From Gerris lacustris (taxonomy: Eukaryota; Arthropoda; Insecta; Hemiptera; Gerridae): 64,000 bases of DNA. The stretch's first letter is position 1. Every line of letters begins with the position of its first letter. Of the stretch, positions 30,275 to 45,708 are shown piece after piece. The stretch lies in assembly GCA_951217055.1 (NCBI GenBank), contig OX578277.1, positions 64,698,388 to 64,762,387 on the forward strand, read 5' to 3'. A program made the position numbers and the translations under genes. Under the pieces are notes generated by a model that had not been told where the DNA came from, did not search any database, and worked only from the letters and a program-made list of their open reading frames with translations.

Positions 30275-33200
30275 ATTGAAGAAATAATGTATTTTACCCT
30301 TTGTGGAAATTTGAAACAAAAAGTAAAAAAAGGTCCTTTTTCTAGAATTACTTTTCTTAGAGGATGTTACATATTATATATATATTCCTGTTTTGCCATA
30401 TAATGTTTGTGTCAGGGGTTCAATATTTAGTGTTAATATTTATTTCTCAACTTCACTTTTCTTGAAAACGGAAATATGGAACTCTCTCTCTCTAAATTTA
30501 AATATACATAGAATTTACTTATACTAAACAAACAATTATTTAGGGCCTTCCCTGGTCGACCCATAGCAACTCCTTGAAATGTTTTGTCAAGAAAATAAAA
30601 CTGAATACATTTCATTACTTATGTTACCTCTTACCAAAATACACTGTCTTCTCTCGATACTAGCTACTCTTTGATGAAGGGCAAGGAGTTCTCAAGAGCC
30701 TAAGATGTATAAGGTATTTATTGTCAAGGGGCAAGAGGTCGAAGTGGATCTCATATATTGTTGTATTGTGTTGTGGAGTCGAGTGTTATTAATGTCGAGC
30801 CCTCTATAACTGAGACGGTCCTATGATAATAAATAGCTGCCTCGAAGCGAGATGCTAGGGGCAGGGAATCCTTGCTTCCAGTCTATTAAGGAGTAATAAA
30901 TCGATTGTACTGCGATTTGTTGGGTTGTCTGGGCACCATAGATCGATAGGTGAGGGTATTTAGGAGCCATTAGCTGGTCTTTATAGTGCCTATGGTCTGC
31001 GGACAACCCTCCTTGTGGCCTTACCCACCTTTCTTTAACATTACCACTTTGGTTACATTAAAACCGGCTTCTCAATAGTACCTAATAGGTCTTTTAAAAT
31101 AGTGATTTTAATTGCTGTTTATCCACTGCATAAAATGAAACAAAATGTTTAATTAAAGGTTAAACAATTATGAAATTTATTTATAGTTATCCAAAACATT
31201 TCTACTGTATATTTTATTTTGTAAACTTACAAATTTTATTTTTAAAGAAGTAACTCTACCAATAATGTATTAGGAAAATGAACATGTTATTACGTCAAGT
31301 TTCCGTGTGTTTAATTATTACAATATTTACTTCAATTTTTCTGAATTTATATACCATCTGACAATGAATAATGATGTCATCTATTTGTAAATGACTAAGA
31401 ACACAAGATATATTATGACAATGTTTTTCATATCCAAGAGAAATAATTTTAACTGTAAAGTGGACACGTTATTCAAAAAGTTCCGTTCCAAACAAATATT
31501 TACGATTGTCTGGAACTAAACATCTACCTGCAACTCATACTGAGAGTAATTATACATTTTCGGAAATTATATTATATATGTATACTCCATAAAAAAAATT
31601 AAAAATAGAACCATGACAAATATGTCAGGTATAAGGAGTTACGCTTATAAATTCATATTTTTCTCTGGAAGAAAGGTCGCTGAAAGGTTTTACCATGTAT
31701 AGACGATGCCGATGGCTATTTGGCAATAGGTCTCCTGGGAGAGAACGTCAAGTCAAGTACACCTGTAACCTATGTACCTTTCCAAGTCCGCCGAGTATAA
31801 AGCATGACAGTGTACACGTCTCGTGGTCCATTTACCTGGCGGTGCATATAGCACAGGTTTCAGTGGGACCCTAACCTTTGTCTTGTGGACACGGCGACCT
31901 TTTACCTCTTCTCCTTCTCCATTAATCAACTAAAAGAACCTGCACTGTGACCTATCACTCCATTAGCTCTCAATTTCACAACAGCGTGTTGTTTTTAGAG
32001 GCCTCCTATCCTTAAAACTTTGCTAACTCTCAAAATCCAAAGACAAATGCAATTTTTTTTTAACAAGAACTGAGTTACAAGCGAAACAATCTTAATTTAA
32101 ACGAATGTTTTATTGACGTAGCTTTATTTACCAATAATTTTAATTTTGTTTTAGTCCCATTCAACAGCTTAGGTCATTACAGGACGGGGGTTATCCTATG
32201 CTTACTATTATTAATTTGTCTATAAACAATTTAAATTTATACCCATTATCAAAATTATTATACTAATTATTTTGAATTTTGATCTCTTTGGGAGAGGGGT
32301 CATGGCTTACCTTCTAGTTTTGTGAAGATACTCGTATCCGTATCTATCTTTAGTTTGTCCAATCAGATTTTTATTGATTAGATAAAAGCGTTCAAATATC
32401 TAGTAATACGATTAAACTTAAAATCATGTATATATTATTAAGCAATCAATACTTAACAAGTTGTACTTGAACTGTACTATGAAATTAAAATATCATGAAA
32501 ACAACTTTGAGTTTGTGTCATCCATCATAATTTATCATTCAATTATGGACATATCTCTTCCACATATCTTTTTACATTAGTTTACCCAGTGTCTGTTTAC
32601 ACTATTAGCCTGGTGTAAGAAGGTCATAGAAAGCTGAAAAGTAAACAGTATTAAGGTTGATGTGATGTTGCTGCTCACCTGGATGGTTTGTTCATTATCA
32701 TAGGGTGTGTGATGGAGAAGGGCTTGGAAACGCGATGGAAACACCCTGTTCCCTTGCTACCGAACTCGAGCGAACCATTAATCTCCTTTACATCTCTATG
32801 AAATGTGTCACGAGGAGTCTTGGTCTTACCCCGTCTTCTATTGTTCCTCACTCTCTCCAGTCCGAAGAGATTTCCCATCGTCCCATCTCTTTTCACCTTT
32901 TCTTGTTTGCCGACAGGATTCTCCTTGGGGAGTTTCAACCCTCTTCTCATTTCTAATATTGACTTCGTTCTTTTTCATCTTTCCACTACCCTGTTAGAAA
33001 AGCTTATTCCCTTGTGACCAGATTATTATTTATACTAGCAGCAGTAGCTGCAATTTTTCTCTTTAAATGGCCGATATTGCAATGACCATCATTGGGAAAA
33101 ACCTTTTGACTTTTCTGGTGTGTTATATCTATCCGTATTTATATTTACGTGAAACCAGAATGCATAAACATGCAATTGATTGCATTTTATTTCTTGTTTG

Positions 33201-33889
33201 TCGTAATAACTTTTAATTAGAAATATCATCTTTAAAAACTATAATGTAATAAAATTAGACTAAAATCTTATTTTGATTTAGCTCCAACGATCCTATAACA
33301 GCTGTAATGCATGCACTACATATATATATAATATGTAAATATACTTGTAAATCAAAATATGACAATAAGGTCAAGTAGAATTTACATGTATTTCGTACAA
33401 TATTATTAACTGCATCGAGTTTTCTTGGACCTCACCTTGTGATGATTGATTTAGCTTTTCAGCAAAGTTTGTTATTTATTTGATCCTTATTTTCCTAATT
33501 AGTCCCATTTTCAATTCTATGTTTTATTTACTGGAACACTCTTCTCTTTCTTACATTGACTGAAAAAGCTATGTAGTCATAATATTATAACGCAGATTTT
33601 TGTTCAAATTCATTGTTGACCTCCTTCAAATACATTACAGACGAAGGCTTGAGACAATATTTCCCAAATACTGCTTTCAACTTGACAGAAAAGCTCTTCT
33701 GTTCTTCTTTAGAAAATCAATATTTGTATTGTCTCGCGAAGCCAAATAATAAAGGAACTCTATTTACGGCAATTGGTGATTTTAGACGTCGTAAATAAGA
33801 TATTTTCAGCAGCCAACCTTTTTGTTATTTCGATCCTGATTTTATTATTTCTTTTTTTTACTAAGTTGATTTGGTATTTTTTTTAGGGT
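30158..33889. other. 3.7 kb without recognisable genes
   Basis: It holds a 30-base T-run (30241-30270), a (CT)n patch at 30484, and three less AT-rich islands at about 30650-31050, 31670-31930 and 32650-32990. The last has open frames on both strands (for example 32675-32950 minus) but no family signature. These islands could be decayed retroelement or single-copy regulatory sequence; I could not tell. The rest is plain AT-rich DNA. Confidence 0.45.
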
Positions 33890-34312
33890 GTTGGAATTTT
33901 ACTGACTTGAGCCAGGAAGAACAAATCCTGCATGTAGGAGGATTGCGCCCTGGATAATGCTAATATTGGGTTAGGCATGCCGGGGTAGGAGGCCGGTGCC
34001 AGGGCCGTCAGATGCCTGGGCCAAGCAGAGGGAAGGGTGAGAGACAGCCGGCCTTAAGATTAATGATCTGCCAAGGGCCGGGGGCTTGCATTAGCGGTCC
34101 TATCTCCTCCCTTTCCTTCTCAGTCATTTCCTTATTCATCCTACCCCCGCCAGGTTCACACAGGACCGCCTTGGAATTGCTCCGAATCAACCTATTCGGC
34201 CCTATTGATTCCAGCCTTCATTGCTGACTAACCCACAACGCTAATAGCTGTTCAAACACTCACACTTAAGATTTATATCTTACTTTCCGTTAGAACTTGA
34301 GTGCTGACCTGC
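33890..34312. other. GC-rich island of unknown nature
   Basis: This is one of the most GC-rich patches of the window (GGCCGGTGCCAGGGCC, CCAAGGGCCGGGGGCTTG). It has overlapping 60-70-codon frames on both strands and no recognisable protein. Its position next to the 3' side of the minus-strand RTE relic suggests an old transposon fragment. Confidence 0.35.
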
Positions 34313-34314
34313 AA

Positions 34315-34419
34315 TAATAATAATAATAATAATAAAGCCTTTATTTCTCCTTTTGTATACAAACATAAAACAAAACAAAACTTTTCCATTTAATTTACAA
34401 TATATTAATATAGAGAATA

Positions 34420-34498
<79 letters not shown>

Positions 34499-34520
34499 CA
34501 CACACACACACACACACACA
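34315..34520. repeat. (ATA)n, (TA)n and (CA)n microsatellites
   Basis: ATAATAATA... at 34315-34335, TA repeats at 34422-34494 and CA repeats at 34499-34520. RTE LINEs commonly end in simple repeats, so the ATA run may be the 3' tail of the LINE at 34600-35860, though that is inference. Confidence 0.8.
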
Positions 34521-34599
34521 TGCATACTTACACACACTCATACATATATATATTTAAACTTTACATTTTAATTTTCATTTATTTATTTACGTACTTATA

Positions 34600-35860
34600 T
34601 ATTTATTTATTTCTTTTTGTTTTTTCTTAATTCTTTTTTTTTATATATACTTTTTTTTAGGATTTGGCCCATTTCTGGGCATAGGCCTCCTTATGGTTTC
34701 TCCAAGCCTCCCTGTCCATTGCCAGTCTTGTCCACGTCTTTCCTACCATCTTTTTTAAGTCATCACACCACCTTGCTCTTGGTCTTCCTTTTTTTCTTTT
34801 TTGTTCTCTGGGATACCACTCAGTCACCACTTTCGTCCACCTATTATTTTCCATTCTGATAAGATGTCCAGCCCATTCCCATTTCAAAGCTCTTATAACT
34901 TCTACAACATCTTTCACCCCACTTCTTCTTCTTACTTCTTTGTTCTTTATCCGATCTTTCCTCTTAACGTCCAGCATACTACGCTCCATGGCTCTCTGTG
35001 TGACTTGAATTCTATTTTCATCCCTTTTTGTAAGTGTCCAAGTTTGAGATGCACATGTCATACATGGTATTATGCATGCTTCAAACACTCTTCTCTTCAC
35101 TTCAATGGACATTTCTCTTTTGAAAATAAACTTCATAGCCCAATACTTCTTCCAGGATAATGAAATTCTTCTATTCACTTCTTGGCTGGATCTGTTTTTA
35201 AATGACACAATTTGTCCAAGGTACAATGCTTCCTTAACCCATGTAACCTTCTTTCCATCTATTTTGATTTCCTCCTCTGTGCCATTTGTTAACATAACAG
35301 TTTTACTTGGATTTATTTTTAGACCCCCCTTTTTCCCTTCAGTTTGATTTTTGTGATCATTTCCCTGATTTCTCTAGCTGTTTTTCCTACTAGCAGAACA
35401 TCATCTGCAAAACGAAGATGCGTTAATTTTTTACCATCTATACTGATGCCAGCATCGATCCAATCCACTCTCCTGAAGATGTTTTCTAGAGTCGCTATAA
35501 ACAAATCAGCCGATAATGGTTCTCCCTGCGTGACACCTTTTCTAATGGGAAATCTTGGTCCGGCACTCTCCAACTTCACTCTAGCATTACTTTTTCCATA
35601 TATTTCTCTGACTTTATCTTGGAAAACACTGTTTATATTTTTCTCCTCTAAAGCTGCATACATGTATTCGTAATTGATTGAGTCAAATGCCTTTTCATAG
35701 TCGAGGAGTGCAATGTATAGCTCTATATTGTATTCCAGGCATTTCTCTATAAGCTGATTTACTACTTGAAGATGGTCCACAGTCGAGAAACCTTTCCTAA
35801 ATCCAGCTTGCTCCGGAGGTTGCTGTTCATTTAACTCGATTTTTATTCTTTTTTAATAAT
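34600..35860 (-). pseudogene. RTE LINE reverse transcriptase, 5'-truncated
   Basis: Minus-strand pol relic in two frames. Upstream part (35845-35319): EQAGFRKGFSTVDHLQVVNQ, the LLDYEKAFDSI box (first catalytic Asp), RKGVTQGEPLSADLF, and RFADDVLLVG with the catalytic DD. After one frameshift near 35310, the second part (35295-34657) carries EALYLGQIVSFKNRSSQEVN, RRISLSWKKYWAMKF, CASQTWTLTKRDENRIQ, GHLIRMENNRWTKVVTEW, KKGRPRARWCDDLKK and a natural stop. This is the typical RTE-clade C-terminal order. The apurinic endonuclease is absent. It is relatively well preserved, with long frames. Confidence 0.9.
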
Positions 35861-36655
35861 ATTGACCTGCAATATTACGGCTTTAATTAATTAAATAATT
35901 ATAATTTAATTGTATTAATAATTTGTATTAATTTAAAAACATTAATTATAATAATTAAATATTTTATGCCAGTGTACCGTAGAATAAAGCCCGTAGATAC
36001 ATGTCCACACCGTGCCCATACCGTATAGCGGGCGTGATTCGGACAACACAGCGATCGAATTAACCTAATGAAATATACGCACACCCTACTTGTCACTTAC
36101 GCACCGGGCCAGATTATTTTATAGTTAACTATCTCTATCTACTAATTCTACCCCATACTATTCTATCCTCCTATCCTATACTATTCTATCCTATCCTATT
36201 CTATACTATCTTATAGATTCTAATAAAAAGGCCATCACTATAGTTAGGTCTTGCTAGGTTTATAATCTTTCTCACTTACTAATTACAGATAATATATTAT
36301 ATGGAGGAAGTATATTATGTTATTTAATTGCTTTAAGGTCCCCTGAGTCTTAAAAAAACATTTGTTATTTTAAAACAAATGTCGGTCGTCTGAGCTCAAG
36401 CGTGGAGCCTAAACTACTGAACCGATTTCGACGGACATTTTATGTATACGTATGCAGGAAAAGCATACCCTGATGTTAAATCGAGAAATGAATTCTTATT
36501 CTAATATCTCCAAAAACTAAAATTTAGTTAATGTAAATCCCAGTTTGTCATTATCCCGGGAAAAATCTTGTATCAGAGATATATATAATAAATAAAACAA
36601 AATGTGACCACTGAAAATTGAATTCAGTCCATGTAAGGTCCAAAAAACTTAGTTG
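35861..36655. other. Noncoding with pentanucleotide-like CTATN tract
   Basis: 36121-36215 is an irregular CTATC/CTATT/CTATA microsatellite. 36370-36500 carries dispersed-repeat text (GCCTAAACTACTGAACCGAT) similar to that at 45001-45025. There is no gene. Confidence 0.55.
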
Positions 36656-36785
36656 TAGTTTTATTAATATTAAATAAGATATTTTGGGAATTAAATTCAG
36701 TATCAATATAATTTGTTTTGTAGTTTTATTAATATTAAATAAGATATTTTGGGAATTAAATTCAGTATCAATATAATTTTTTTTT
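36656..36785 (+). repeat. 65-bp tandem duplication
   Basis: TAGTTTTATTAATATTAAAT followed by AAGATATTTTGGGAATTAAA and TTCAGTATCAATATAATTT is repeated exactly with a 65-base period (36656 and 36721). It is followed by a T-run. Confidence 0.9.
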
Positions 36786-38821
36786 TTTTTTTTTTGTTTG
36801 TCGAAGTTGTCAATGTTGAAGTTTTAATTAATATTAGTTATTACGTTAATCGATCAAGATACTTTGACACAAAGTTTTTGACTTTTGTTTTGAAATATTT
36901 CTTAAGTCAACCAATTATTAAGGAGACAATAATAAAGTAACAAGTGTTATCTTGAAGGGAAGCTTTTTCTCTTTTAGACAGTTTGCTCCCCTTTTCTTCC
37001 AATCTTTAGAATTATAAAGTTTTAATTTGAACTGTCTGAAGGGCTAGCTACCCCCCCCCCCCCCTATCCCCATGATGCCCCGAGTACTTTCCAATGAAAG
37101 TTTTAATCATTTCATTGAGTCAGTTCCCTCTCAAAACTCATCCCTCCTCGTCTCCAACTTATCCATTCTTGAGTTGATTTGTAATTAAACTGTTGGCCTC
37201 TCTATCTCAAACACTGTCACGGCCCGTTTATCATTCTGTCTTCTGCTCATTACTATGGCAAAAGGGGAGAGGGTCTGCCACATTGGTTAAGCTTTGTGCT
37301 ATTGTGGAACAGAAAATAATATACATATCCATAGATAGTTACAAGATTATAACTTAATTTTATAGCCTTAACTATATTTTTCACCATTTTGACTTTAAAT
37401 TAATATTATAACTGATGAGATTAAAATATAATTTACATTTTAGAAGTTAAGAACAAAAAATATTTAATAAAAAAGGCTGTGGCGTTCGGTATTATTAACT
37501 AGATTATACAGTTAATGGTAGCCAATATAATAGGAAGTAATAACCCATTTACCACCGCGCTGACCAACATCCATTTCTACAATAGCTACTGTGTCACCTG
37601 GTTGGCTCTGGTCATATTACGCTGTTGCACTACGAAATTTAATTGTTTTTAAGTTGGGTTAAACATCGCATTAGATTTTCAATCCGTTACTTTACTAGTT
37701 AGCTTGAGAACGGGGTATCTATGTTTAAAAAATCCTTCCAATTCAACTCTTATTATATACTTTCTCATGTGCAAGTATATACCTATTATAATTTTGTCCA
37801 AGTGTTTTCTATTCGATAATTTTTTATTTTTTTTTATGGAAGGGAGTTGGAAGTCATTTTACGACCTAACCCACATACGTATTTCACGGTAGGTGGAGTG
37901 TCGGACTCGCTGGTGTTTGCAATGCAGCCCTACCGACTAAACCTGTCTCCCTTCCCCCAAAGGCTTGTCAGCCGATTATTAATCGGCTATTGGCGCCGCG
38001 CCGGGACAGTTTGTCGGTCCTCCACTATTGCTACTCCACTAAGAAGCTATTCGATAATTGTTGGGACTTTCGTGGTTACATTTAAAATTTACAATAATTT
38101 CTCCCCGATAGGGTAATAATCGAATCCGACCTATTACTTTATAATTTAATTAGCATTTAAAAGGACTACAACATTTAAAAAAAAAAAAAAAAAAATTAGA
38201 CACAAGCATGTGCGTCGAATTTCATCGAAATCGTTTCAGTAGTTGTTAGGCTCCACGTTCAACATCGTCATGTTAACTCAAAGATAGAAATATATGCAAG
38301 ATAAACTGTTTTTTCTTGTATCTTTGATAGATATCTTGGTTTATCTTCGGACTTAAAATTTCCGAAAATAAAATTCCGAAGATGAAGAAAGTGACCCAGA
38401 TTTCACAGGAAATCAATAAGATTTTAGAACGCTAGGTTTGTTAAGAAAGTTTATGCATATCAACATCACGTTATGCATGCATTGTCCTATACATGTACTT
38501 AGATATTGTTGATACTTAGCCACCATAAGATATTACTAATACTAATATTTTTTTAATAAATGGTTCTGTTTGAAGCCTCACGTAAAAAGGGTTTCGTTGG
38601 CACTATAAACATGAAATTATTAATCGGCAGTTCCTCTGCCGATATATATATAAAATCCATAAAAACGAATACAAAATGCACAATGAACGTGAAAACTTAA
38701 AAATAATCAATTTTTCTGGGGCCAGTTAATCAAATCGAATTGCAATTCCTTTTTTTATATAGCCCAGCACACCACACTTTTTGCATATTTTTGGAACAGA
38801 AAAAATATGGTTTATTTTGAA
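36786..38821. other. Noncoding, with one GC-richer patch
   Basis: Mostly AT-rich, with a C14 run near 37050-37063. At 37850-38130 a GC-richer patch includes the hairpin GCCGATTATTAATCGGC. The frames across it are short and unrecognised. Repeat text ATTTCATCGAAATCG with GGCTCCACG is at about 38219-38256. The rest is featureless. Confidence 0.45.
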
Positions 38822-38839
38822 GGGGGGGGGGGGGGGGGG
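38822..38839 (+). repeat. G18 homopolymer
   Basis: Uninterrupted run of 18 G. Confidence 0.95.
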
Positions 38840-41328
38840 AGGTGGATTAAACAATTTCCAAAAAGTAATCTACTTTTTAATACCTTTCATTTGATACTCA
38901 ACTCAAAATTTAAAAAAAACAAAAAAAAAAAACGTAACATAAATTATCCACATATAATAATTTTGAGTTCGCTATATTTTCCCTGTGTGCGTGCGTCGAA
39001 AAGATCTCTAATACTGCAAAGTTCCATATTCTTTATCTCTTTTGATTCAAAAGTTATTGGAACCATACAGAGTGACAGACAGTCAGACACAGGAACGAAA
39101 CCGGCCGGTGTTATAAGGGATTCTTATTTTTAATTTACATAAAAATCTTACTCCCTCTTTTTTAAAAAAAATTCCGAAATTGATTTACATTTTAAATTAG
39201 TGAAATTTTGCTATCTATCGCTGTTTTGAGCAGTTCAATAGGAATTTAAATATCTTAGTAAAATTAGAATAATTTCAATAGTTGGTGAAATAATTTAAAA
39301 AGCTGAGTTATAATTTTAGATTTATGAGTTTGATTTTAATAAATTGAGATTGAAGTACTTACTATTTATTACTATTTACTATTTACACTAAAATTTTGCT
39401 ATTTTTGGAAAAACACTTTTTGTGTTAGTTGTAAATTGTTTTCTCTTTCATTTTAAATTATTTGTTTTTAATAACCTTGTGGGTCCTATTTTCTTCTCTC
39501 TCAAAGTGAAATAGGCGCATACTTATAGAAAGCCATGTGCAACATGTTACACCATTAATAAATGCCAGTTAGATAACATCGGAACTAATTGGAATATAGT
39601 ACAATCAATCTCTCTCTTAAAACCCAACTCGATAACTTACCAAACAATAATATTCATGCGGTTTTTCTCTTCTTTTTTTTGTTCATGTGTGAGGTCTTTT
39701 AAAAATTAGAAAAAAATGGCCAATGGTTTATTAGATTTTGAAGTGGGAAAAGCCGGTTTCCTTTTGAAGAACTACCCTCCAGTTTAATTTAACACGGTGT
39801 CCTGAAATTGGCTTGGATGTGTTGTCCAAAAAAAGGTTTTTTGGGCTAATGATGTTGGGTGCTGCATAGTTTCAGCAGATTGTATTTTTTTAAACTCCCT
39901 TGTGAAAAAAGGCCGGTGTTTTTTCTTTTCATTTTTCAGAATGGCGGACAAGGGGTAGCCTCCCTTTAGTTTTTTCCTACTCCCTCCTCTCAACAGTTTG
40001 TCTATCCTTGTCTTAGGCTGATGGAACTCACTCTGTCACTCTATTGGTCGAGGTGTATTTTACCCCCTGAGGCCGGGTTCCTATTGGTGCTCCTGTCAAT
40101 GCCTACCCCTCCCTACAACTCCCTCTCCTATCCCGTACCGACTTTGATTTTTTTTTTTATTCGTCCTTTTTTATTCCAGGAACCATCCCAAGTGAAGATA
40201 ACTCCTCTTTTCTTCCTTTACTCCCCTCATCTAATATATACATGTATAGTTATATAAAAGTTTTTTTTTCTTTTTTTGAAAAAAAAAAAAAAAAAAAATC
40301 CTTGGTACAAAAACTGATTTCACGGAGCCTTACCTCGAGAATATAAGATCCCTCTTCTAAGACTTCTTTACAGCCATAAAATGAAGAATAAACTAAATAA
40401 ACCAAAAAAATATAATACCCATTTTCATCTCTGGCTATTTTTCAACCATCTCATATACATATATAATAAATATATATTATATACACCAACACATACCAAT
40501 CATACACTTCTTCTACGTTCATTTATATGCGATATATACCCATTACATGTGAGAAATATACATATTTAAAAATTAAGCGTCAGCGATAGTTTGATTTTAG
40601 TTTTTTTATTATGGCAGAAGTGAAATAGAAAAGCAACGATAGAACTTTCTTGGAGGGTTATTATTTATTATATATTTGTCGTGTTTTCAATTATTAGCAC
40701 TTGCGCTTACAATAAATTGTTTTGGTAACTACGTTTTTATAGTACATATATTGTCATTCTCTCTATTCTCCTGCATCTTTGAACTTAGAGCTGATTTAAT
40801 CAAGTTAAAGTTAATTATAGTCGTAAGATCGTGGAAGAACAAGACCTAAGAAATATTTGACTGAGAATTTAAAAATGAAGAGATGTTTAAGTTGTTTTGG
40901 ATCGAAATTTCGGTAGTATTATTTTTTTCTTGGTGTTGGTAGACTGATATATGGCCCCAGGTGTTGAACCAGCCAAGCGACAAGTGATTACTTAAAGTGC
41001 TTTCCTCTTCAACCCACATAGAACATCGATTCAATTTATTTAACTTAAAAAAAAATCGAAAATAGATAACGGTTGATAAAATTTGAAATACTACTTGTAG
41101 AAAGTTGTAAGTAAACATTTTTATAGCGTTAGATATTTCGTACTGCTAATAAAACAGAACTTTCTAAAGAAATAAACTGTGCATTAATTGGTTTAATAAT
41201 ACTCTTGGTAACGATGATATTATGTTTACTCTCAGTTTTGTGGAACAAATTAGTCGGTTTTCAATAGAAGGATATAGCACTATTTCTATTTCCTTTTTTG
41301 TTGAAAACCGTTTGTTTTATTATCTACT
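38840..41328. other. 2.5 kb noncoding, nothing recognised
   Basis: It contains GTGACAGACAGTCAGACACA near 39070 (CAGA-type repeat tail), an A19 run near 40280 and T/C-rich strings. No coding frame has family content. Confidence 0.5.
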
Positions 41329-41800
41329 AGCTGGATCCCGTGCTTCACTACGGAGTGTATTATTTTTAATTTGATGGGTTTAAAAAAGTACCATTGAAGT
41401 CGAATTCAAACGGTAAATTATTATTTCTATAACCCCTCCCCTTTGATGAAATAATTTGCAAATATCGCAAATTAGTAATTGATTTCGACAACTGAAGAAA
41501 AATTCTTAAAAGATAACTTTTCGGAAAAACCAGGAGTATTTTCCTTCTGTATCCCCGTGTCTTTTTACATCCCTTGGTTGAAATTGGAATTATCCTTTAT
41601 TAATACAATATATGCTTACATCCAAAAAAGGAGCCCTTTCTCAAGTATTAACTTCTTAACTTTAGGAGATCAGACTGGACTCAATTCCCCCTCTTTTCCT
41701 ACTTTGTCCCTATGTTCCTCTTAGGGATAAACTTTTAGAAAATCCCTATTGGCAGTTATCAATATAATTTAGAAACTTATACCAAGTACGAGTAATACGA
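41329..41800 (+). repeat. Repeat family A, copy 3, uninterrupted
   Basis: It runs from TAGCTGGATCCCGTGCTTCA through ATTTGCAAATATCGCAAATT and CTTCTGTATCCCCGTGTC to GTTCCTCTTAGGGATAAAC. It is the continuous counterpart of the interrupted copy at 109-1440. Confidence 0.6.
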
Positions 41801-43054
41801 GTATACACTCGTGGATTTTATTTTAGCATTTTAAAGAAGTGGTGATAATTATGTTAGTAAGGTTTAGACATGGTAAGGTGTGATTTATAAACTATTGTCT
41901 TCTTGATTTGTTTAAAAAAAATCGAAATATTTTTTGACAGCGGTTATAGAACTAATTTCTTCAACAGTTCTTCCTATGTAAATTTTCACAAAACATAAAA
42001 TATTGTCTGTAGCTTATTCTGCGACTTTGGTTAAATACTTTTTTTATAAACAATAAAATTGATTTGATTTCAATATAAATCTATTTAGAAGTCCCGTTCT
42101 CCGCGCCATATAGTGCTACTAAAAAGTTTTATAGCCTATATTACTTGCAGAATTGAGCTTAACATTGTACCCAAAATCCAACAAAATCTGGTCAGCTGTT
42201 AGGACGTGATTGACGCACAGTCAAACAGACATAACATTTTCTAAACTTAAATTTTTTTAAAGTTATCAGGGCTACTCATTTAGTGGAAATTCAAAATTTG
42301 AGCCCAATCGTATAAGTGCTCAGACACCATTCCAATCTTATATATATTTAAGATAACTATTTAACATATTTCAGGTTAAAAAATGTAACCTCTGCATGTA
42401 AATTAAGTAATATTTTAAATGGTTTAACCCAAACTTCTTCACTCAGGTTAATTAAATATATTGTTAGATTATTCTACGATCTCAGCTTATAGTTAACTCA
42501 CTACCCAAAGTTTTTACTTAAAACCAAATTACCCCTAAACTAACTTTATTTAAGGTATCATTGGACAATATGAAGTATTCAGAGACATTGAACCCGAAAT
42601 AAAATTTAAGTTTTAACATTATGAAGGTCCTTAAAAAATGGTTACAAGATAACAGAGACAAAATGTGTCATTGTCTTCATTCTCCAGTATTGTTCGTAAT
42701 GGTTTCAGAAAAGCAACCTATATGATTTTATTGATGTTTGATAGTCATTGACTATCATCTTTAAAATATTGATCAAAATTTGAAGAAGAAAAATGATGGC
42801 TTGAGAACGAACCACCCCTAAAGTTAAAGCTAAAATTAATTTCTCGATTGTTCCACGCGGCTTACTTAAATATTTGCCTATGCATGTAAAATTTAAAACT
42901 AACAAATTCATCTTTTCTTTAAACCAATTGTATTTACTTGTATGTACAGTAGATATAAGAAAGTATAAATATATATCTCAATTTTGAAATATATATATAT
43001 ATATATACACAACCTGTGAGAGATTGCAGTGTGCAAACACGGTGTTATATTGCT

Positions 43055-43098
<44 letters not shown>

Positions 43099-43140
43099 AT
43101 GTATATATACTACAATGAACACTGAATCGGTCTAAAAGTT
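41801..43140. other. AT-rich noncoding with small TA tracts
   Basis: TA runs at 42988-43006 and 43059-43095. There is an interspersed-repeat-like stretch 42164-42240 (CCCAAAATCCAACAAAATCT). No gene. Confidence 0.5.
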
Positions 43141-44596
<1,456 letters not shown>

Positions 44597-44987
44597 TTTG
44601 GCACGACACTGACACGCAGAGTGTCAGACAATGATTGACACACAATATTTATTTATTATAATTCATTCTTGTTCTTGAGTATTAAAATCACTACTTTATT
44701 TAGGAACGCAGCAGCGTTCCGCCCCGCCAAGTCAAAAAGACAAAATTTCACAAAAGCTGCCAGTGTATATATACTGTAGGTGACGAACTAGGGTTTTTGA
44801 GGGTCTGCAGCGTGAAATACATACAAGCGACCTAAATCATTTTTTAATATCTTTGAAGGCCGTGTCCTGTAGATCAAAATTAAAAAAAAAATGTCGAAAT
44901 TGGTCAAGTAGAAGTAGAGAAAAATAGGTTTGAAAATGGTAGTTTTGATGACTTCTTATTCTTATTCTTATTCTTCCTTCATTTTAC
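44597..44987. other. Noncoding, nothing recognised
   Basis: It includes GGAACGCAGCAGCGTTCC (44703-44720), an 18-base perfect palindrome, and dispersed-repeat-like text. No gene. Confidence 0.5.
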
Positions 44988-45325
44988 GTTGACGCACCTA
45001 CAGCCTAAACTGCTGAACCGATTTTAATGAATGAGGGCTTTTTGGATTCGTCTAGAGCCCTAGTGCATTCCTAGATCAAAAAAATTTAGATAACTCATCC
45101 CTACGCTGAACGCGGAGCGAGAAACCAAGCTAGCGAACAGTCACTTTAACGTTGACGCACCTACAGCCTAAACTGCTGAACTGATTTTAATAAATGAGGG
45201 CTTTTTGGATTTGTCTAGAGCCCTAGTGCATTCCCCCCCCCCCAACTCATCTCCCCCCCCCCTACAATCAATCAACTTATTCCTATGCTGAATGTGGAGC
45301 GAGAAACCAAGTAAGCGTCATGCGA
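44988..45325 (+). repeat. 161-bp tandem repeat, two units
   Basis: Units starting GTTGACGCACCTACAGCCTA (about 44990 and 45151) share CTGCTGAACCGATTTTAA, GGGCTTTTTGGATTCGTCTA, GAGCCCTAGTGCATTCC and GGAGCGAGAAACCAAG. The second has expanded C-runs (45235-45260). Confidence 0.85.
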
Positions 45326-45369
45326 AGTAGTGAGCCTATAGTATATTATTACATTTAAAAAATAATTAT

Positions 45370-45380
<11 letters not shown>

Positions 45381-45417
<37 letters not shown>
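45381..45417. repeat. (TA)n microsatellite
   Basis: About 37 bases of TA, followed by ATAATAATAATAATAAT. Confidence 0.9.
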
Positions 45418-45419
<2 letters not shown>

Positions 45420-45708
45420 GATAATAATAATAATAATCAACAATATCTGTAATAATAATATATATTATTGTAATTATACCATTAGTTACTTTTAACATAT
45501 ATACTTGTATCTAGGTGGCCAAATGCCGCTAAAAATCTTTATATTATGCTGCTACTATAAGAATGTTAAGTTCTTTTAATGTCATAGGGCTCGTAGTTCT
45601 CCAATGTCCATAGGCCTTGTCCAGCTCTTAAATTCACTTTTATTTGACTCTAATGTGTGGGAATAAACAGTTTAGAGAATCCTTCCTTAGGGACCGTACA
45701 AAAAGTCA

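Noticed and set aside
32675..33017. Overlapping frames on both strands
   Set aside because: No recognisable domain; opposing frames of similar length in a less AT-rich patch are expected by chance.
34008..34227. Frames in the GC-rich island
   Set aside because: Fewer stops are expected in GC-rich DNA; no family content on either strand.
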